Assembly: GCF_900187115.1 (NCBI RefSeq)
Contig: NZ_LT906455.1
Span: 1,922,001 to 1,986,000 of the forward strand
Direction of reading: 5' to 3'
Length of the DNA stretch: 64,000 nt
DNA from: Aliarcobacter butzleri
GTDB lineage: Bacteria > Campylobacterota > Campylobacteria > Campylobacterales > Arcobacteraceae
A program made the translations under genes and the position numbers. Shown here piece after piece: positions 43,510-51,799 of this stretch. A model generated the notes under the pieces. The model was not told the origin of the DNA. It saw only the letters and a list, made by a program, of their open reading frames with translations, and searched no databases. Position 1 is the first letter of the stretch, and every line of letters starts with the position of its first letter.

Positions 43510-44520
43510 TTATATATTCTCTCTTTCAATTATTCCATCTTCCATCATCTTTTGTGCAACATCAAGCATTCTTCTTTGTGCAGCTTCAATATCTTTAATT
43601 TTAACTTTTGTAAGCATCTCAGACTCTTCTTTAAATCTATCTTTTACCCTTTGAGACATTGCACTTGTTACTTTTTCAATTTGTTCTTCTGTTGCATTTT
43701 TCATAGCAACTGCAACATCAGCTGACTCAACACCTTGTAAAATTTTCATAATATATTCTACATCTAAATTTAATAAATCTTCAAATACAAACATATTATC
43801 TTTGATTCTAGTTGCTAAAGAAGTATCAATACCATTAATATTTTTTAAGATATCTATTGATTTTGGACCTAATTTATTTAACATATCAGCAACAACTTTT
43901 ACTCCACCAACATCAACAATAGAAGACAATAAAGATTCAAGCTTTCTTTCTAAAACAACAGAAATCGTTCTTACAACATCTGGAGAAACATCTTTTATTG
44001 TAGCAATTTGAATACTTACTTTTACTCTAATTTCTTCATCTAATTCCATAAGAACATCTGCTGATTTTGATGGATCCATATGTGCTAAAATTACTGCTAT
44101 TGTATGTGGAGATTCATCTTTTATAAAATCGCTTAACTGTTTTGGATTAATTCCATCAAGATAAGAGAAGGCTTGTGAAGCCATTTTCATTCTTGATAGT
44201 TTTTCTAAAACTTCATCCGCTGCTTCTTGTCCTATTGATTTATATAAAATATCTTTTGCAAAATCATATCCACCAGAACTGATAAATCCTTTTGTTCTAG
44301 TATAAAGATGAAATTCTTCAAGAATAGCTAGTGAAACATCTTTATTTATTGATCTAATTTGAGTAATAGCAGTTGAAATCTGTTCAACATAATCTTTATC
44401 TAAATATTGGAATATTTTTACAGTAGATTCTTCACCTATTAAAACAAAAAATCTTGCAATTTTTTCCAACATTGACATTCCTTTTAGAATGTCAATATCT
44501 TCGTAAACATCTGAAGCCAT
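43510..44520 (-). CDS. fliG: FliG, flagellar rotor/switch protein
   Basis: A 336-residue torque-generating rotor protein, standard length. The N-terminal domain binds FliF (SMLEKIARFFVLIGEESTV). The middle domain has the EHPHT-like motif as DESPHTIAVILAHMDPSKSA (about 143-162). The C-terminal domain carries the charged stator-facing helix (MFVFEDLLNLDVEYIMKIL) and ends in an EEQIEKV/RVKDRFKEE segment. It follows fliF by 12 bases in the usual fliF-fliG-fliH order. Confidence 0.97.
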   Translation of the reverse strand: MASDVYEDIDILKGMSMLEKIARFFVLIGEESTVKIFQYLDKDYVEQISTAITQIRSINKDVSLAILEEFHLYTRTKGFISSGGYDFAKDILYKSIGQEAADEVLEKLSRMKMASQAFSYLDGINPKQLSDFIKDESPHTIAVILAHMDPSKSADVLMELDEEIRVKVSIQIATIKDVSPDVVRTISVVLERKLESLLSSIVDVGGVKVVADMLNKLGPKSIDILKNINGIDTSLATRIKDNMFVFEDLLNLDVEYIMKILQGVESADVAVAMKNATEEQIEKVTSAMSQRVKDRFKEESEMLTKVKIKDIEAAQRRMLDVAQKMMEDGIIERENI

Positions 44521-44532
44521 TTACTTTATTCC

Positions 44533-46257
44533 TTATTTAAAATTTGCATTACCTTCACTTAGTAACAACTCTATCATTCTTGCCATTTCTGCTGGACTAT
44601 TATTTATTTCTCTATCCAATTCTTCTATAAAAACTTCATATTTTGCAGCTGATTCTTCATCTAAACCTTCAATATTATTCAAAATCTGACTTTTTACTTT
44701 TGACTTTAATCTTCCTTGTGCAGTAGCAGTATCAAATTCACTTTCATAATTTGTTAGCATCTCTTTTACAATATCGTCATCATCAGCTTCAAGTTTTTTC
44801 TTATTTCCATCACCTAAAATAACAATGTCACTTGAGGCTATAAATTTTTTATAAAAAACAAATAATAAAATTCCAACAATCAAGTATTGAATATAATCTT
44901 TATAATCTTGCAAAATTGATTTTATAGTAGACATTGTTCCTACAACTGATATACCATCACCAGAATTTATTACATTTCCAAATTCGTCAACTAATTGCCC
45001 ATTCTCATTTAAAGCTTTTGCACCTACAAATTTAAAATCTTTAACGGTAATGGTATCACCTCTTCCTCTATCATAACCTATAGCATCTCCTGAAAGTGAC
45101 TCTAATGAAGCTATAAATTCACCTTTATCAGGATGATCTTTTAAGATAGCTGAATCAAAAGTAACAGAAGCCGTAATTCTTTTTATATTTGTATAATTAC
45201 CATCTTTTTGAGAGATAACTTTTCTTGAAATTTCATAATTTGTAACTGTATTTGAACCTTCACTATTTGAAGATATTTTTGAACCATCTCCAACAGTTGT
45301 TGGAACTTGTATATTATTATCAACACCAGCTACTCCACCATTATTCGGTAACATTCCTTGAGTATTATTTGTATTTTCTATCACTTGTTGTGAACGAATA
45401 CTTCCTTCTGGACTATAAATTTCTTCTTCAACATCTTTTTTAACAAAATCTAAAGCAACATTTACTTTTGCTACAACTCTTCCCGTTCCTACAACAGGCT
45501 CTAATAAAGATATAATTTTTGCTTCATAGTCCTTTTCAATTTTGTCTTTATATTTATTTTGAGCTGCCGATTTTATAGTATTTTCTTCATCTATATTTTG
45601 CTCTAATAAGTTTCCATCTTGGTCTATTAATTGAATATTTTCTTGCTTTAAATCAGGTACAGCTGATGCAATAAAATTTTTTATCCCATCAATTTGTTTT
45701 TTAGTTAAATGTATTCCTTGTTTCAATGAAATAACAGCTGACGCTGTCGTATCAGCTCTTTTTTCTGTAAAAATTGTCTCTTTTGGAATAGCTATTTTTA
45801 CATTTGCTTTTAAAACACCAGAAAGAGACTCTAATGAACGAGAAAGTTCCCCTTCTAAAGCTCTTAAATACTTCACTTTATTTTCAAAATTTGTAGTTCC
45901 TAATGAAGATTTCTCAAAAATCTCCCAACCAACATGTTTATTTGTTGCTGCTTCACTTGTAACTAATTTGATTTTTGCAATATTTATAAACTCTTGTGAT
46001 GTTTTTAAAGTAAGATTATTTCCTGAACCACTTACAACAAATTGAATACCAGAAGCTTCTAACTCTTCACTTGCTCTCATAACATCAGCTTGTGTAAGGT
46101 TTGAAGCAATTGTATAGTTCAACTTTTTATCTTCTGCTTTTATACTTGAATATATCAAGAAACCAACTACAATTATAAATAATAGAGCAAATCCACTTAC
46201 TAAAATTATTCTTTGTGATTTATTTAAATTATTTATAAACTTTAAAAGTTGATCCAT
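44533..46257 (-). CDS. fliF: FliF, MS-ring protein
   Basis: A 574-residue MS-ring subunit. TM1 is at about residues 18-38 (IILVSGFALLFIIVVGFLIY). It is followed by the periplasmic ring-building motifs (LTQADVMRASEELEASGI and KVKYLRALEGELSRSLESL in parts) and an Asn/Gly-rich loop (about 300-340). TM2 is near 455-472 (YIQYLIVGILLFVFYKKF). The cytoplasmic tail binds FliG (MARMIELLLSEG). The length is normal. It starts 17 bases after flgB. Confidence 0.96.
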   Translation of the reverse strand: MDQLLKFINNLNKSQRIILVSGFALLFIIVVGFLIYSSIKAEDKKLNYTIASNLTQADVMRASEELEASGIQFVVSGSGNNLTLKTSQEFINIAKIKLVTSEAATNKHVGWEIFEKSSLGTTNFENKVKYLRALEGELSRSLESLSGVLKANVKIAIPKETIFTEKRADTTASAVISLKQGIHLTKKQIDGIKNFIASAVPDLKQENIQLIDQDGNLLEQNIDEENTIKSAAQNKYKDKIEKDYEAKIISLLEPVVGTGRVVAKVNVALDFVKKDVEEEIYSPEGSIRSQQVIENTNNTQGMLPNNGGVAGVDNNIQVPTTVGDGSKISSNSEGSNTVTNYEISRKVISQKDGNYTNIKRITASVTFDSAILKDHPDKGEFIASLESLSGDAIGYDRGRGDTITVKDFKFVGAKALNENGQLVDEFGNVINSGDGISVVGTMSTIKSILQDYKDYIQYLIVGILLFVFYKKFIASSDIVILGDGNKKKLEADDDDIVKEMLTNYESEFDTATAQGRLKSKVKSQILNNIEGLDEESAAKYEVFIEELDREINNSPAEMARMIELLLSEGNANFK

Positions 46258-46274
46258 AAAATACTTATCCTAAA

Positions 46275-46673
46275 TTAATTTTTTGATGAAGAATCAATTA
46301 CTGATTTAAAAAGATTTGAATCTCTTTTAATTGTTGCTTGAATTCCATCAAATAAAATTTTATTTTTTGATTGTTCGCTCATTTGGCTATCTAAGTTTAC
46401 GTTATTGCCATCATTTTGTTCAACTAAACCTGGAACTTGAATCAACTTTTGATTTGAGCTTTGTGTAAAATCGAGATTATACATATGATTATTTGTTGTT
46501 CTTTTTAGTTGTAACATATTAGAGTTTTTATCCAACTCTTCTTGAAATACTAAATCTTTTGTTTTATAGTTTGGAGTATTTACATTTGCTATGTTACTTG
46601 AAATAACTTTTTGTTTTTCACCTCTAAAATTTAGTTGCTCAAAAAGATTACCAGTTACTTTACTTGCTTCCAT
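46275..46673 (-). CDS. flgB: FlgB, proximal rod protein
   Basis: A 132-residue rod protein. The N-terminal block is typical (GNLFEQLNFRGEKQKVISSN, then NVNTPNYKTKDLVFQEEL). It ends with a helix (GIQATIKRDSNLFKSVI). Its ATG shares one base with the flgF stop (TAATG). The usual flgB-flgC-fliE grouping is broken here: flgC and fliE are near 30 kb, and flgB sits with flgF and fliF. Confidence 0.93.
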   Translation of the reverse strand: MEASKVTGNLFEQLNFRGEKQKVISSNIANVNTPNYKTKDLVFQEELDKNSNMLQLKRTTNNHMYNLDFTQSSNQKLIQVPGLVEQNDGNNVNLDSQMSEQSKNKILFDGIQATIKRDSNLFKSVIDSSSKN

Positions 46674-47392
46674 TATCTAGTATTGCCTCCAACTTTTTCT
46701 ATCAATCCTGCATTTAAATCATCAATTGTTTTAATTGCTCTTTGTGATTGATCAAATCTTCTATGTGCATCAATTAATTCAACCATAGCTGTTACAGAAT
46801 TTACATTTGATTGTTCAACAGCACCTCTTACAATCCTTCCATCATTATTTTCAATTTGTTCAGCTTCATCAACATTTTTCACTAAATATGTATTATCACC
46901 CATCTTTTCTAGATTTGTATAAGGAGTTTTTGCAACTCCTATTTGTGATTCAAAACCATCTTCTACAACAATAGCTTCATTATCAGCATTTAAAACATTG
47001 TTTCCATTTGAGTCAACTAAAAAACCATCTAAGTTTTTAAATGCTCCATCTCTAGTATAAACAATATCTCCATTTTCATTTTGAATTTTAAAAAAAGTAT
47101 CTGGTTCATTTAGTGCAAAATCCAAAGAGTTTCCTGTCATTACAATAGGTCCCATTTCTGCATTTGTATATCTTGAATCAATTTTAGGAATATTATTTGT
47201 TACAACACTCTCTTTTAACATAAGTTTTTGTTGGCTTTCCATTTTATCTAAATAGTAGTTAAATGTTGTTTCTGTTGTCCCTTCTTGTTTAAATCCAAGA
47301 GTATTTACGTTTGCAAGATTGTTACTAATTTGATCCAATCTATTAATTTGATTGATCATAGACGCAGCTAATGGATAAACACCTTGATTCAT
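46673..47392 (-). CDS. flgF: FlgF/FlgG-type rod protein (FlgF)
   Basis: A 239-residue distal/proximal rod protein. The N-terminal helix is NQINRLDQISNNLANVNTLG. The central block has GNSLDFALNEPDTFFKIQN and YTRDGAFKNLDGFLVDSNG, and the C-terminal helix is SVTAMVELIDAHRRFDQSQR. It is shorter than the clear FlgG at 48893 and differs at the N-terminus, so it is taken as FlgF (called FlgG2 in some Campylobacterota). It lies between the CheZ-like gene and flgB. Confidence 0.88.
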   Translation of the reverse strand: MNQGVYPLAASMINQINRLDQISNNLANVNTLGFKQEGTTETTFNYYLDKMESQQKLMLKESVVTNNIPKIDSRYTNAEMGPIVMTGNSLDFALNEPDTFFKIQNENGDIVYTRDGAFKNLDGFLVDSNGNNVLNADNEAIVVEDGFESQIGVAKTPYTNLEKMGDNTYLVKNVDEAEQIENNDGRIVRGAVEQSNVNSVTAMVELIDAHRRFDQSQRAIKTIDDLNAGLIEKVGGNTR

Positions 47393-47406
47393 AATACTTC
47401 CTTTCT

Positions 47407-48345
47407 TTAATCTTTTTGAGAAAACTCTGCTATTAATTTATCTAGGTCATCACCTACTAAATCTTCTGTCTCATCACCATGAATATGTTTTGCCATAGGT
47501 AAATTTGTAGTTTTACCATCATCTTCAAATAAATTATTTAAATAAATAGATAATTTTCTAATAACTGACATTACCCTTTCAATTTTTTGTCTGTTAATAT
47601 CATTAAATTGCATCAATTCCATTCCTTGGAAAATATGCATATCTTCATCATTTAATAGAGCTTTTAATTTCTCTAATGAATCTTTTACGGTATGAATATT
47701 TTTTAAATGTTCATCAAAAATCTTTATATTAGGAAATTTATTATTTAAAGAGACTAATAGATTAGTTTCAGCTGTAATAAAACTATCGTACTCTTTAAAT
47801 GCTTTTCTAAGCTCATTATTATTATCAAGCCCTAAACTCAAAACGTCAAATATTTGAGAAACTTTCTCTTCAGAATCATTTGCAACTTGACTCAGTTGAG
47901 TTACAACTTTCGTATCACTTTCAGCAGGGAAAGGGAAAACTCCTTCATTTATTTTTGAAGAAGTCCAATCTTTTACTATTTCATCTTCTGTTCTATCTGA
48001 TTTATCATCATCTTGAATTTTTTTAACATTTTCTGAAGAAGAAACTAATTCTTTTGGTGAGTTAATTTCAATATCATTTAATAAATTTTCTATTTCATTT
48101 ATTTTATTGTTTTTATTTGCATTATCTTCATTTGGAATATTCGCCACCGAAGTTTCTATGCTCTCTTGTACTTTTGTTGTGTCATCTTTATCTTTGATCT
48201 CTTCTGTTTGAGATAGAAGTTCTTCTATCTCTTTTGTATTGACTTTTGCAGGTTCTATAGCTTCTTCTGTTTGTTCGCTATTTCCATCACTTGCAATGTC
48301 TAAACCACTCATCAAAGCTTCAATGTCTTCTTGACTCATACTCAT
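47407..48345 (-). CDS. cheZ: CheZ-type phosphatase with FliM-like N-terminal CheY-binding peptide
   Basis: A 312-residue protein directly downstream of cheY. The C-terminal half is helical and carries the CheZ catalytic-region pattern (GMELMQFNDINRQKIERVM, about 239-257). The final DDLDKLIAEF resembles the CheY-binding tail of CheZ. Residues 2-14 (SMSQEDIEALMSG) resemble the N-terminal CheY-P-binding peptide of FliM. A long acidic, Asn/Glu-rich linker of about 120 residues separates the two. Such a layout is compatible with the remote CheZ of Helicobacter and Campylobacter. It should dephosphorylate CheY-P, possibly while docked on the same partners as FliM. Confidence 0.8.
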   Translation of the reverse strand: MSMSQEDIEALMSGLDIASDGNSEQTEEAIEPAKVNTKEIEELLSQTEEIKDKDDTTKVQESIETSVANIPNEDNANKNNKINEIENLLNDIEINSPKELVSSSENVKKIQDDDKSDRTEDEIVKDWTSSKINEGVFPFPAESDTKVVTQLSQVANDSEEKVSQIFDVLSLGLDNNNELRKAFKEYDSFITAETNLLVSLNNKFPNIKIFDEHLKNIHTVKDSLEKLKALLNDEDMHIFQGMELMQFNDINRQKIERVMSVIRKLSIYLNNLFEDDGKTTNLPMAKHIHGDETEDLVGDDLDKLIAEFSQKD

Positions 48346-48359
48346 GATAAAACCTTATA

Positions 48360-48731
48360 TTATTTTTTTAATACACCATCTAATTTTTCTTTTAAAACTT
48401 CTGCATTAAAAGGTTTAACAATATAGTTATTTACACCCGCTTTTAAAGCAGTAATAACTTCACCTTTCCCACCTTCTGTTGTAATCATAATAATTGGGGT
48501 TTTTTGATGTGTTCCTTCAGCTCTGACTTTTTTTACAAGTTCTAAGCCATTCATATTTGGCATATTCCAATCTGTTAAAATTACATCATAGTGTCCTTCA
48601 CTAAGAAGCTTCCAAGCTTTTAATCCATCTTCTGCTTCATCAAAGTTTTCCTTAGTAAATCCTAATTGCATAACTACATTGGCAATGATTCTTCTCATTG
48701 TAGAGCTATCATCAACTATTAGAATTCTCAT
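48360..48731 (-). CDS. cheY: CheY, chemotaxis response regulator
   Basis: A 123-residue single-domain receiver. The acidic pair is D7-D8 (LIVDDSSTMRR), the phospho-acceptor is D54 (ILTDWNMP), the switch threonine is in MITTEGG and K106 is in VKPFNAE. All residues needed for phosphorylation by CheA are present. Phospho-CheY would bind FliM/FliY and the CheZ-like protein encoded 14 bases downstream. It heads the long minus-strand run (cheY-cheZ-flgF-flgB-fliF-fliG-fliH) behind a TATAAT at 48776-48771 and is divergent from flgG. Confidence 0.96.
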   Translation of the reverse strand: MRILIVDDSSTMRRIIANVVMQLGFTKENFDEAEDGLKAWKLLSEGHYDVILTDWNMPNMNGLELVKKVRAEGTHQKTPIIMITTEGGKGEVITALKAGVNNYIVKPFNAEVLKEKLDGVLKK

Positions 48732-48770
48732 TTGATTCCCTTTATATATTAATATATCAATAAGCTATGC

Positions 48771-48776
48771 ATTATA
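48771..48776 (-). promoter_or_regulatory. -10 box of the cheY-fliH operon
   Basis: TATAAT on the minus strand; a start near 48764 would give a leader of about 33 bases to the cheY ATG. A 14-base AT palindrome (ATATATTAATATAT, 48744-48757) lies in that leader. Confidence 0.5.
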
Positions 48777-48840
48777 TATAATTTGTTTTAAATTTTTACT
48801 TAAGATTATAAAATGATAAGTTTTAAATTTTTATCAGAAT

Positions 48841-48873
48841 TTAATGCTATATAAAATATAATTAATGCTATAT
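48841..48873 (+). repeat. Direct repeat pair flanking the flgG -10 box
   Basis: TTAATGCTATAT occurs at 48841-48852 and again at 48862-48873, 21 bases apart, which is two helical turns. A plus-strand TATAAT (48857-48862) lies between them, with the flgG start codon at 48893. The spacing would place a protein on the same DNA face at -25 and at the start site, so an operator is possible. Confidence 0.5.
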
Positions 48874-48892
48874 GTAATAGAAAGGATATTCT

Positions 48893-49681
48893 ATGATTAG
48901 AGGACTTTATACAGCAGCAACAGGAATGAATGCGATGCAACATCAAATTGATGTTACTTCAAATAATATTGCAAACGTAAATACAACAGGTTTTAAAAAA
49001 GACAGAGCCGAATTTCAAGACTTGATGTACGAATCGCTAAATTATACAGCAGGTAGAACTACTCAAACAACTTTAAATCCAACTGGTATTGATGTTGGTC
49101 TAGGAGTTAGGATATCAAACATACAAAAAGAGTTTACAGAAGGTGACTTAAAATCAACAGGAAATCCTCTTGATATTGCAATAGCTGGAAAGGGATTTTT
49201 TCAAATTACACTTCCAAGTGGAGAAACAGCTTATTCAAGAAATGGTAATTTTAAACTAAATGAAGAAGGAACAATAGTAAATGGAAATGGATATCCATTA
49301 CAACCTGAAATTGTTGTTCCAAATAATGTAAAAGATATATCTGTTGGAACAGATGGTCTTGTAACTGCAAAAGATCCACAAACAGGTGATACCATAGAAT
49401 TAGGACAAATAACTCTTGCAGATTTTATAAATCCAGCAGGATTAACACCACTAGGAGATTCACTATTTATGCAAAGTGAAGCTTCAGGTGATGTAATAGA
49501 AGGAGATCCAACAACAGAACAATTTGGAAGTTTAAAACAATCAATGCTTGAAAGTTCAAATGTAAAATTGGTTAATGAAATGGTTGATTTAATAACAGCA
49601 CAAAGAGCTTATGAAGCTAACTCAAAAGCAATTACAACTGCTGATAATATGCTGGATATAGTTAATAGATTAAAAAATTAA
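48893..49681 (+). CDS. flgG: FlgG, distal rod protein
   Basis: A 262-residue distal rod subunit of standard length. The N-terminal helix is MIRGLYTAATGMNAMQHQID, then SNNIANVNTTGFKKDRAEFQDL. The middle block is FTEGDLKSTGNPLDIAIAGKGFF (in part), and the C-terminus is VNEMVDLITAQRAYEANSKA. AAAGGA precedes the ATG. It is the only core flagellar gene on the plus strand here and is read divergently from cheY. Two uncharacterised genes follow in the same direction. Confidence 0.97.
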   Translation: MIRGLYTAATGMNAMQHQIDVTSNNIANVNTTGFKKDRAEFQDLMYESLNYTAGRTTQTTLNPTGIDVGLGVRISNIQKEFTEGDLKSTGNPLDIAIAGKGFFQITLPSGETAYSRNGNFKLNEEGTIVNGNGYPLQPEIVVPNNVKDISVGTDGLVTAKDPQTGDTIELGQITLADFINPAGLTPLGDSLFMQSEASGDVIEGDPTTEQFGSLKQSMLESSNVKLVNEMVDLITAQRAYEANSKAITTADNMLDIVNRLKN

Positions 49682-49700
49682 TTAGTTTAAAAATTTAGCA

Positions 49701-50072
49701 ATGAATTTAGATGAATTAAAGAAAAGGCGAGAACAAAACTTTTTATCTCATAAAAAGAAAAAAAGAGAATACTATCTTAAAAATAAGATGAAAAAAGAGA
49801 TAGATTACGAAAAAGAGTTAAATGACGATAACTTTTTATTGAAAATGAAAAGTATTGCTTCTCAACAAAAGCAATATATTGACAATAGAAAAGAATCTAT
49901 AGTAGCAAAGATAAATGATTATAAAGAATCAAAAAAAGCTTACTATGAACAAAATAAGGCAAAAAGACTTGAATATGACAAAGAGTACAGAGAAAGAAAA
50001 AAAGAAGAATTAAGAGAATATAGAAAAAAGTACTATGAATTAATGAAAGAAAATAAATTAAAAAAAGAGTAA
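49701..50072 (+). CDS. Small Lys/Glu-rich helical protein downstream of flgG, unknown
   Basis: A 123-residue extremely charged protein (mainly Lys, Glu, Arg, Tyr) with no hydrophobic segment and a likely continuous helix. Examples are KKREYYLKNKMKKE near 19-32 and KEYRERKKEELREYRKKYYE near 95-114. The start has no clear ribosome site, and translation may depend on flgG 19 bases upstream. The next gene follows after two bases, so the pair is probably one unit with flgG. No family recognised. Low-complexity composition makes homology searches unreliable; the ORF is favoured by coding-like spacing and its place in the operon. Confidence 0.55.
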   Translation: MNLDELKKRREQNFLSHKKKKREYYLKNKMKKEIDYEKELNDDNFLLKMKSIASQQKQYIDNRKESIVAKINDYKESKKAYYEQNKAKRLEYDKEYRERKKEELREYRKKYYELMKENKLKKE

Positions 50073-50074
50073 AA

Positions 50075-51013
50075 ATGCCAAATAAAGAATCTGAAAATAA
50101 GAATCCTAATGTTGAAGAGAAAAAAGCTACTGATACAGTAGATGAGACAATAGAAGAAAATTCTGAAAATAAAGATGGGTTAAAAAGCAATAATTTTTTA
50201 AGAAAAATTCTAATATATGTGATAGCTTTTTTAATATCTATTCTTGTTATAATATCTATTTTTTACATTTTTGATTTTTTTGTTTCAAATAAAGAAGAAA
50301 AAAATACTCAAGTAGTAATAGAAACTCCAGCACAAACAACAACTACTCAAGAAGAGCCTCAAGCAGTTGCAAAACATGAAGAACCTGCAAAACATGAAGA
50401 GTATAACTTTGATTTTAATAATTTAGATCCAGATAAACTAAATGAGCAGTTATCACTACTTACAAACAAAAATATTGAACAAAGTAGATTGGAAAAATTA
50501 AAAGCAGAAAATGAAAAAAAATTACTTGAAGAAAAGAAGATAAATGAACCTGTTTTAAAAGACAATGCAACAGTACAAAATGAAACAACAAAAACTGAAA
50601 ATAATAAGACTCAAAATAATGATACCTTAAAAAACAGTAATCCTGTTTTAAACCAAAGCCCATCAAATAATGAAAAAATAACTACTAAAACATCGAGCGA
50701 ACAGACTATAAAAAAAGAAGATACTTCAACGCAACAAACAACAGAAACATCAACTCCTACTTTTATAAAATTGATAAATGTAGCTAAAATAAAAGGTGAA
50801 TTGAAGAAAAATTTCCTAGATAAAGTTATTTCTATAAATCCAAACGTTCATTTATGTAGAGATGAAGAGAATATTATAGAGTTATACTTTGGACCTTTTT
50901 CTGATGATCAAACAAGAAAAGAGTTATATAATAAGTTAGTTTCTAAGGGTTTTAAAGAGGCTTATGAATTAGAAATGACTCAAGAAGCATTTGATAAAAG
51001 TTGTAATTATTAA
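50075..51013 (+). CDS. Single-TM protein with SPOR-like periplasmic C-terminus
   Basis: A 312-residue bitopic protein. A cytoplasmic acidic N-terminus is followed by one membrane helix (about residues 46-68, RKILIYVIAFLISILVIISI region). A long Lys/Glu/Asn/Thr-rich periplasmic stretch leads to a compact C-terminal domain of about 80 residues with the pattern ELYFGPFSDDQTRKELYNKL then GFKEAYELEM, similar to peptidoglycan-binding SPOR domains. A role at the septum or around the flagellar pole is possible. It is cotranscribed with flgG and the charged protein. Its stop overlaps the stop of convergent rimM. Confidence 0.6.
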   Translation: MPNKESENKNPNVEEKKATDTVDETIEENSENKDGLKSNNFLRKILIYVIAFLISILVIISIFYIFDFFVSNKEEKNTQVVIETPAQTTTTQEEPQAVAKHEEPAKHEEYNFDFNNLDPDKLNEQLSLLTNKNIEQSRLEKLKAENEKKLLEEKKINEPVLKDNATVQNETTKTENNKTQNNDTLKNSNPVLNQSPSNNEKITTKTSSEQTIKKEDTSTQQTTETSTPTFIKLINVAKIKGELKKNFLDKVISINPNVHLCRDEENIIELYFGPFSDDQTRKELYNKLVSKGFKEAYELEMTQEAFDKSCNY

Positions 51014-51540
51014 GAGTTTTCTAAAATATCAAAAGAATTAATTACATCAATTCTTTTATTTTCAATATCAATATTTAAAATAAATTTATCAAAGATATGA
51101 GGTATTAAAAAGTTTTTAGGCAAAGCTTTTTTTACAAGTTCACTATCTGTTATTATCTCTAAATAATCATTTAATGGATATCTATGTATCTCTTTTACAG
51201 TACCCAATTTTAAATTATTTTCAAAAACTTCACATGAAATTAAATCAAACCAAAAAAATTCATTTTTAGCCAATTTACAATTTTCTTTTGTTTGTTCTAT
51301 AGTTGCATAAAGTTCTTGATTTGTAAGTTTTTTTGCTAGTTCTACATCTTCATAGTTTTCAAATTTTACAAGTTCTCTTGAAGAGTTATATTCTAAAACT
51401 TTTAGTTGAAGATTTCTATTTGTTGTAAAAGTAACACCTTTTTTAAATTGCTCAGGAAAATCAGAGTCAATAAAAAGTCTTAAATGACCTTGTAGACCAA
51501 CTGTTTTTCCAAGTTTTGCAACATAGACATTACTATTCAT
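51010..51540 (-). CDS. rimM: RimM, 16S rRNA processing/30S maturation factor
   Basis: A 176-residue protein that binds S19 and helps mature the 30S head. The N-terminal RimM domain shows VYVAKLGKTVGLQGHLRL. The C-terminal PRC-barrel part contains NEFFWFDLISCEVF and HRYPLNDYLEI, then a LIPHIFDKFI segment. I prefer the ATG at 51540; an in-frame TTG at 51546 is also possible, and neither has a strong ribosome site. It follows khpA by six bases. The usual downstream genes trmD and rplS are absent here, and a convergent gene overlaps the stop. Confidence 0.9.
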   Translation of the reverse strand: MNSNVYVAKLGKTVGLQGHLRLFIDSDFPEQFKKGVTFTTNRNLQLKVLEYNSSRELVKFENYEDVELAKKLTNQELYATIEQTKENCKLAKNEFFWFDLISCEVFENNLKLGTVKEIHRYPLNDYLEIITDSELVKKALPKNFLIPHIFDKFILNIDIENKRIDVINSFDILENS

Positions 51541-51546
51541 AGACAA

Positions 51547-51786
51547 TTATTTTACTACTACTTGTATTTTATAAGAAATACCATCTTTTGCTTTACAACC
51601 ATTAGCCATAGTTTTTAAAGCATTTATCATATTACCATTTTTACCGATAAGCTTGCCAATATCAATGCTATTTACAACAATCGTTATCTCAGCAAAATTA
51701 TCATCAATTATCTCTTTTTTAACTGTAACATCTTCTGGTACGCCAACAATAAGTTTCGCATAATTTTCTATAAATTGAGTTATCAT
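51547..51786 (-). CDS. khpA: KhpA, KH-domain RNA-binding protein
   Basis: A 79-residue single KH domain with the GxxG loop (IDIGKLIGKNGNMINALK; GKNG near 49-52). KhpA binds RNA and, with KhpB in other bacteria, affects cell size and sRNA or mRNA levels. Position between rpsP and rimM is the normal one. ATG start, 13 bases after rpsP. Confidence 0.92.
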   Translation of the reverse strand: MITQFIENYAKLIVGVPEDVTVKKEIIDDNFAEITIVVNSIDIGKLIGKNGNMINALKTMANGCKAKDGISYKIQVVVK

Positions 51787-51799
51787 ATTTTTCTACAAA

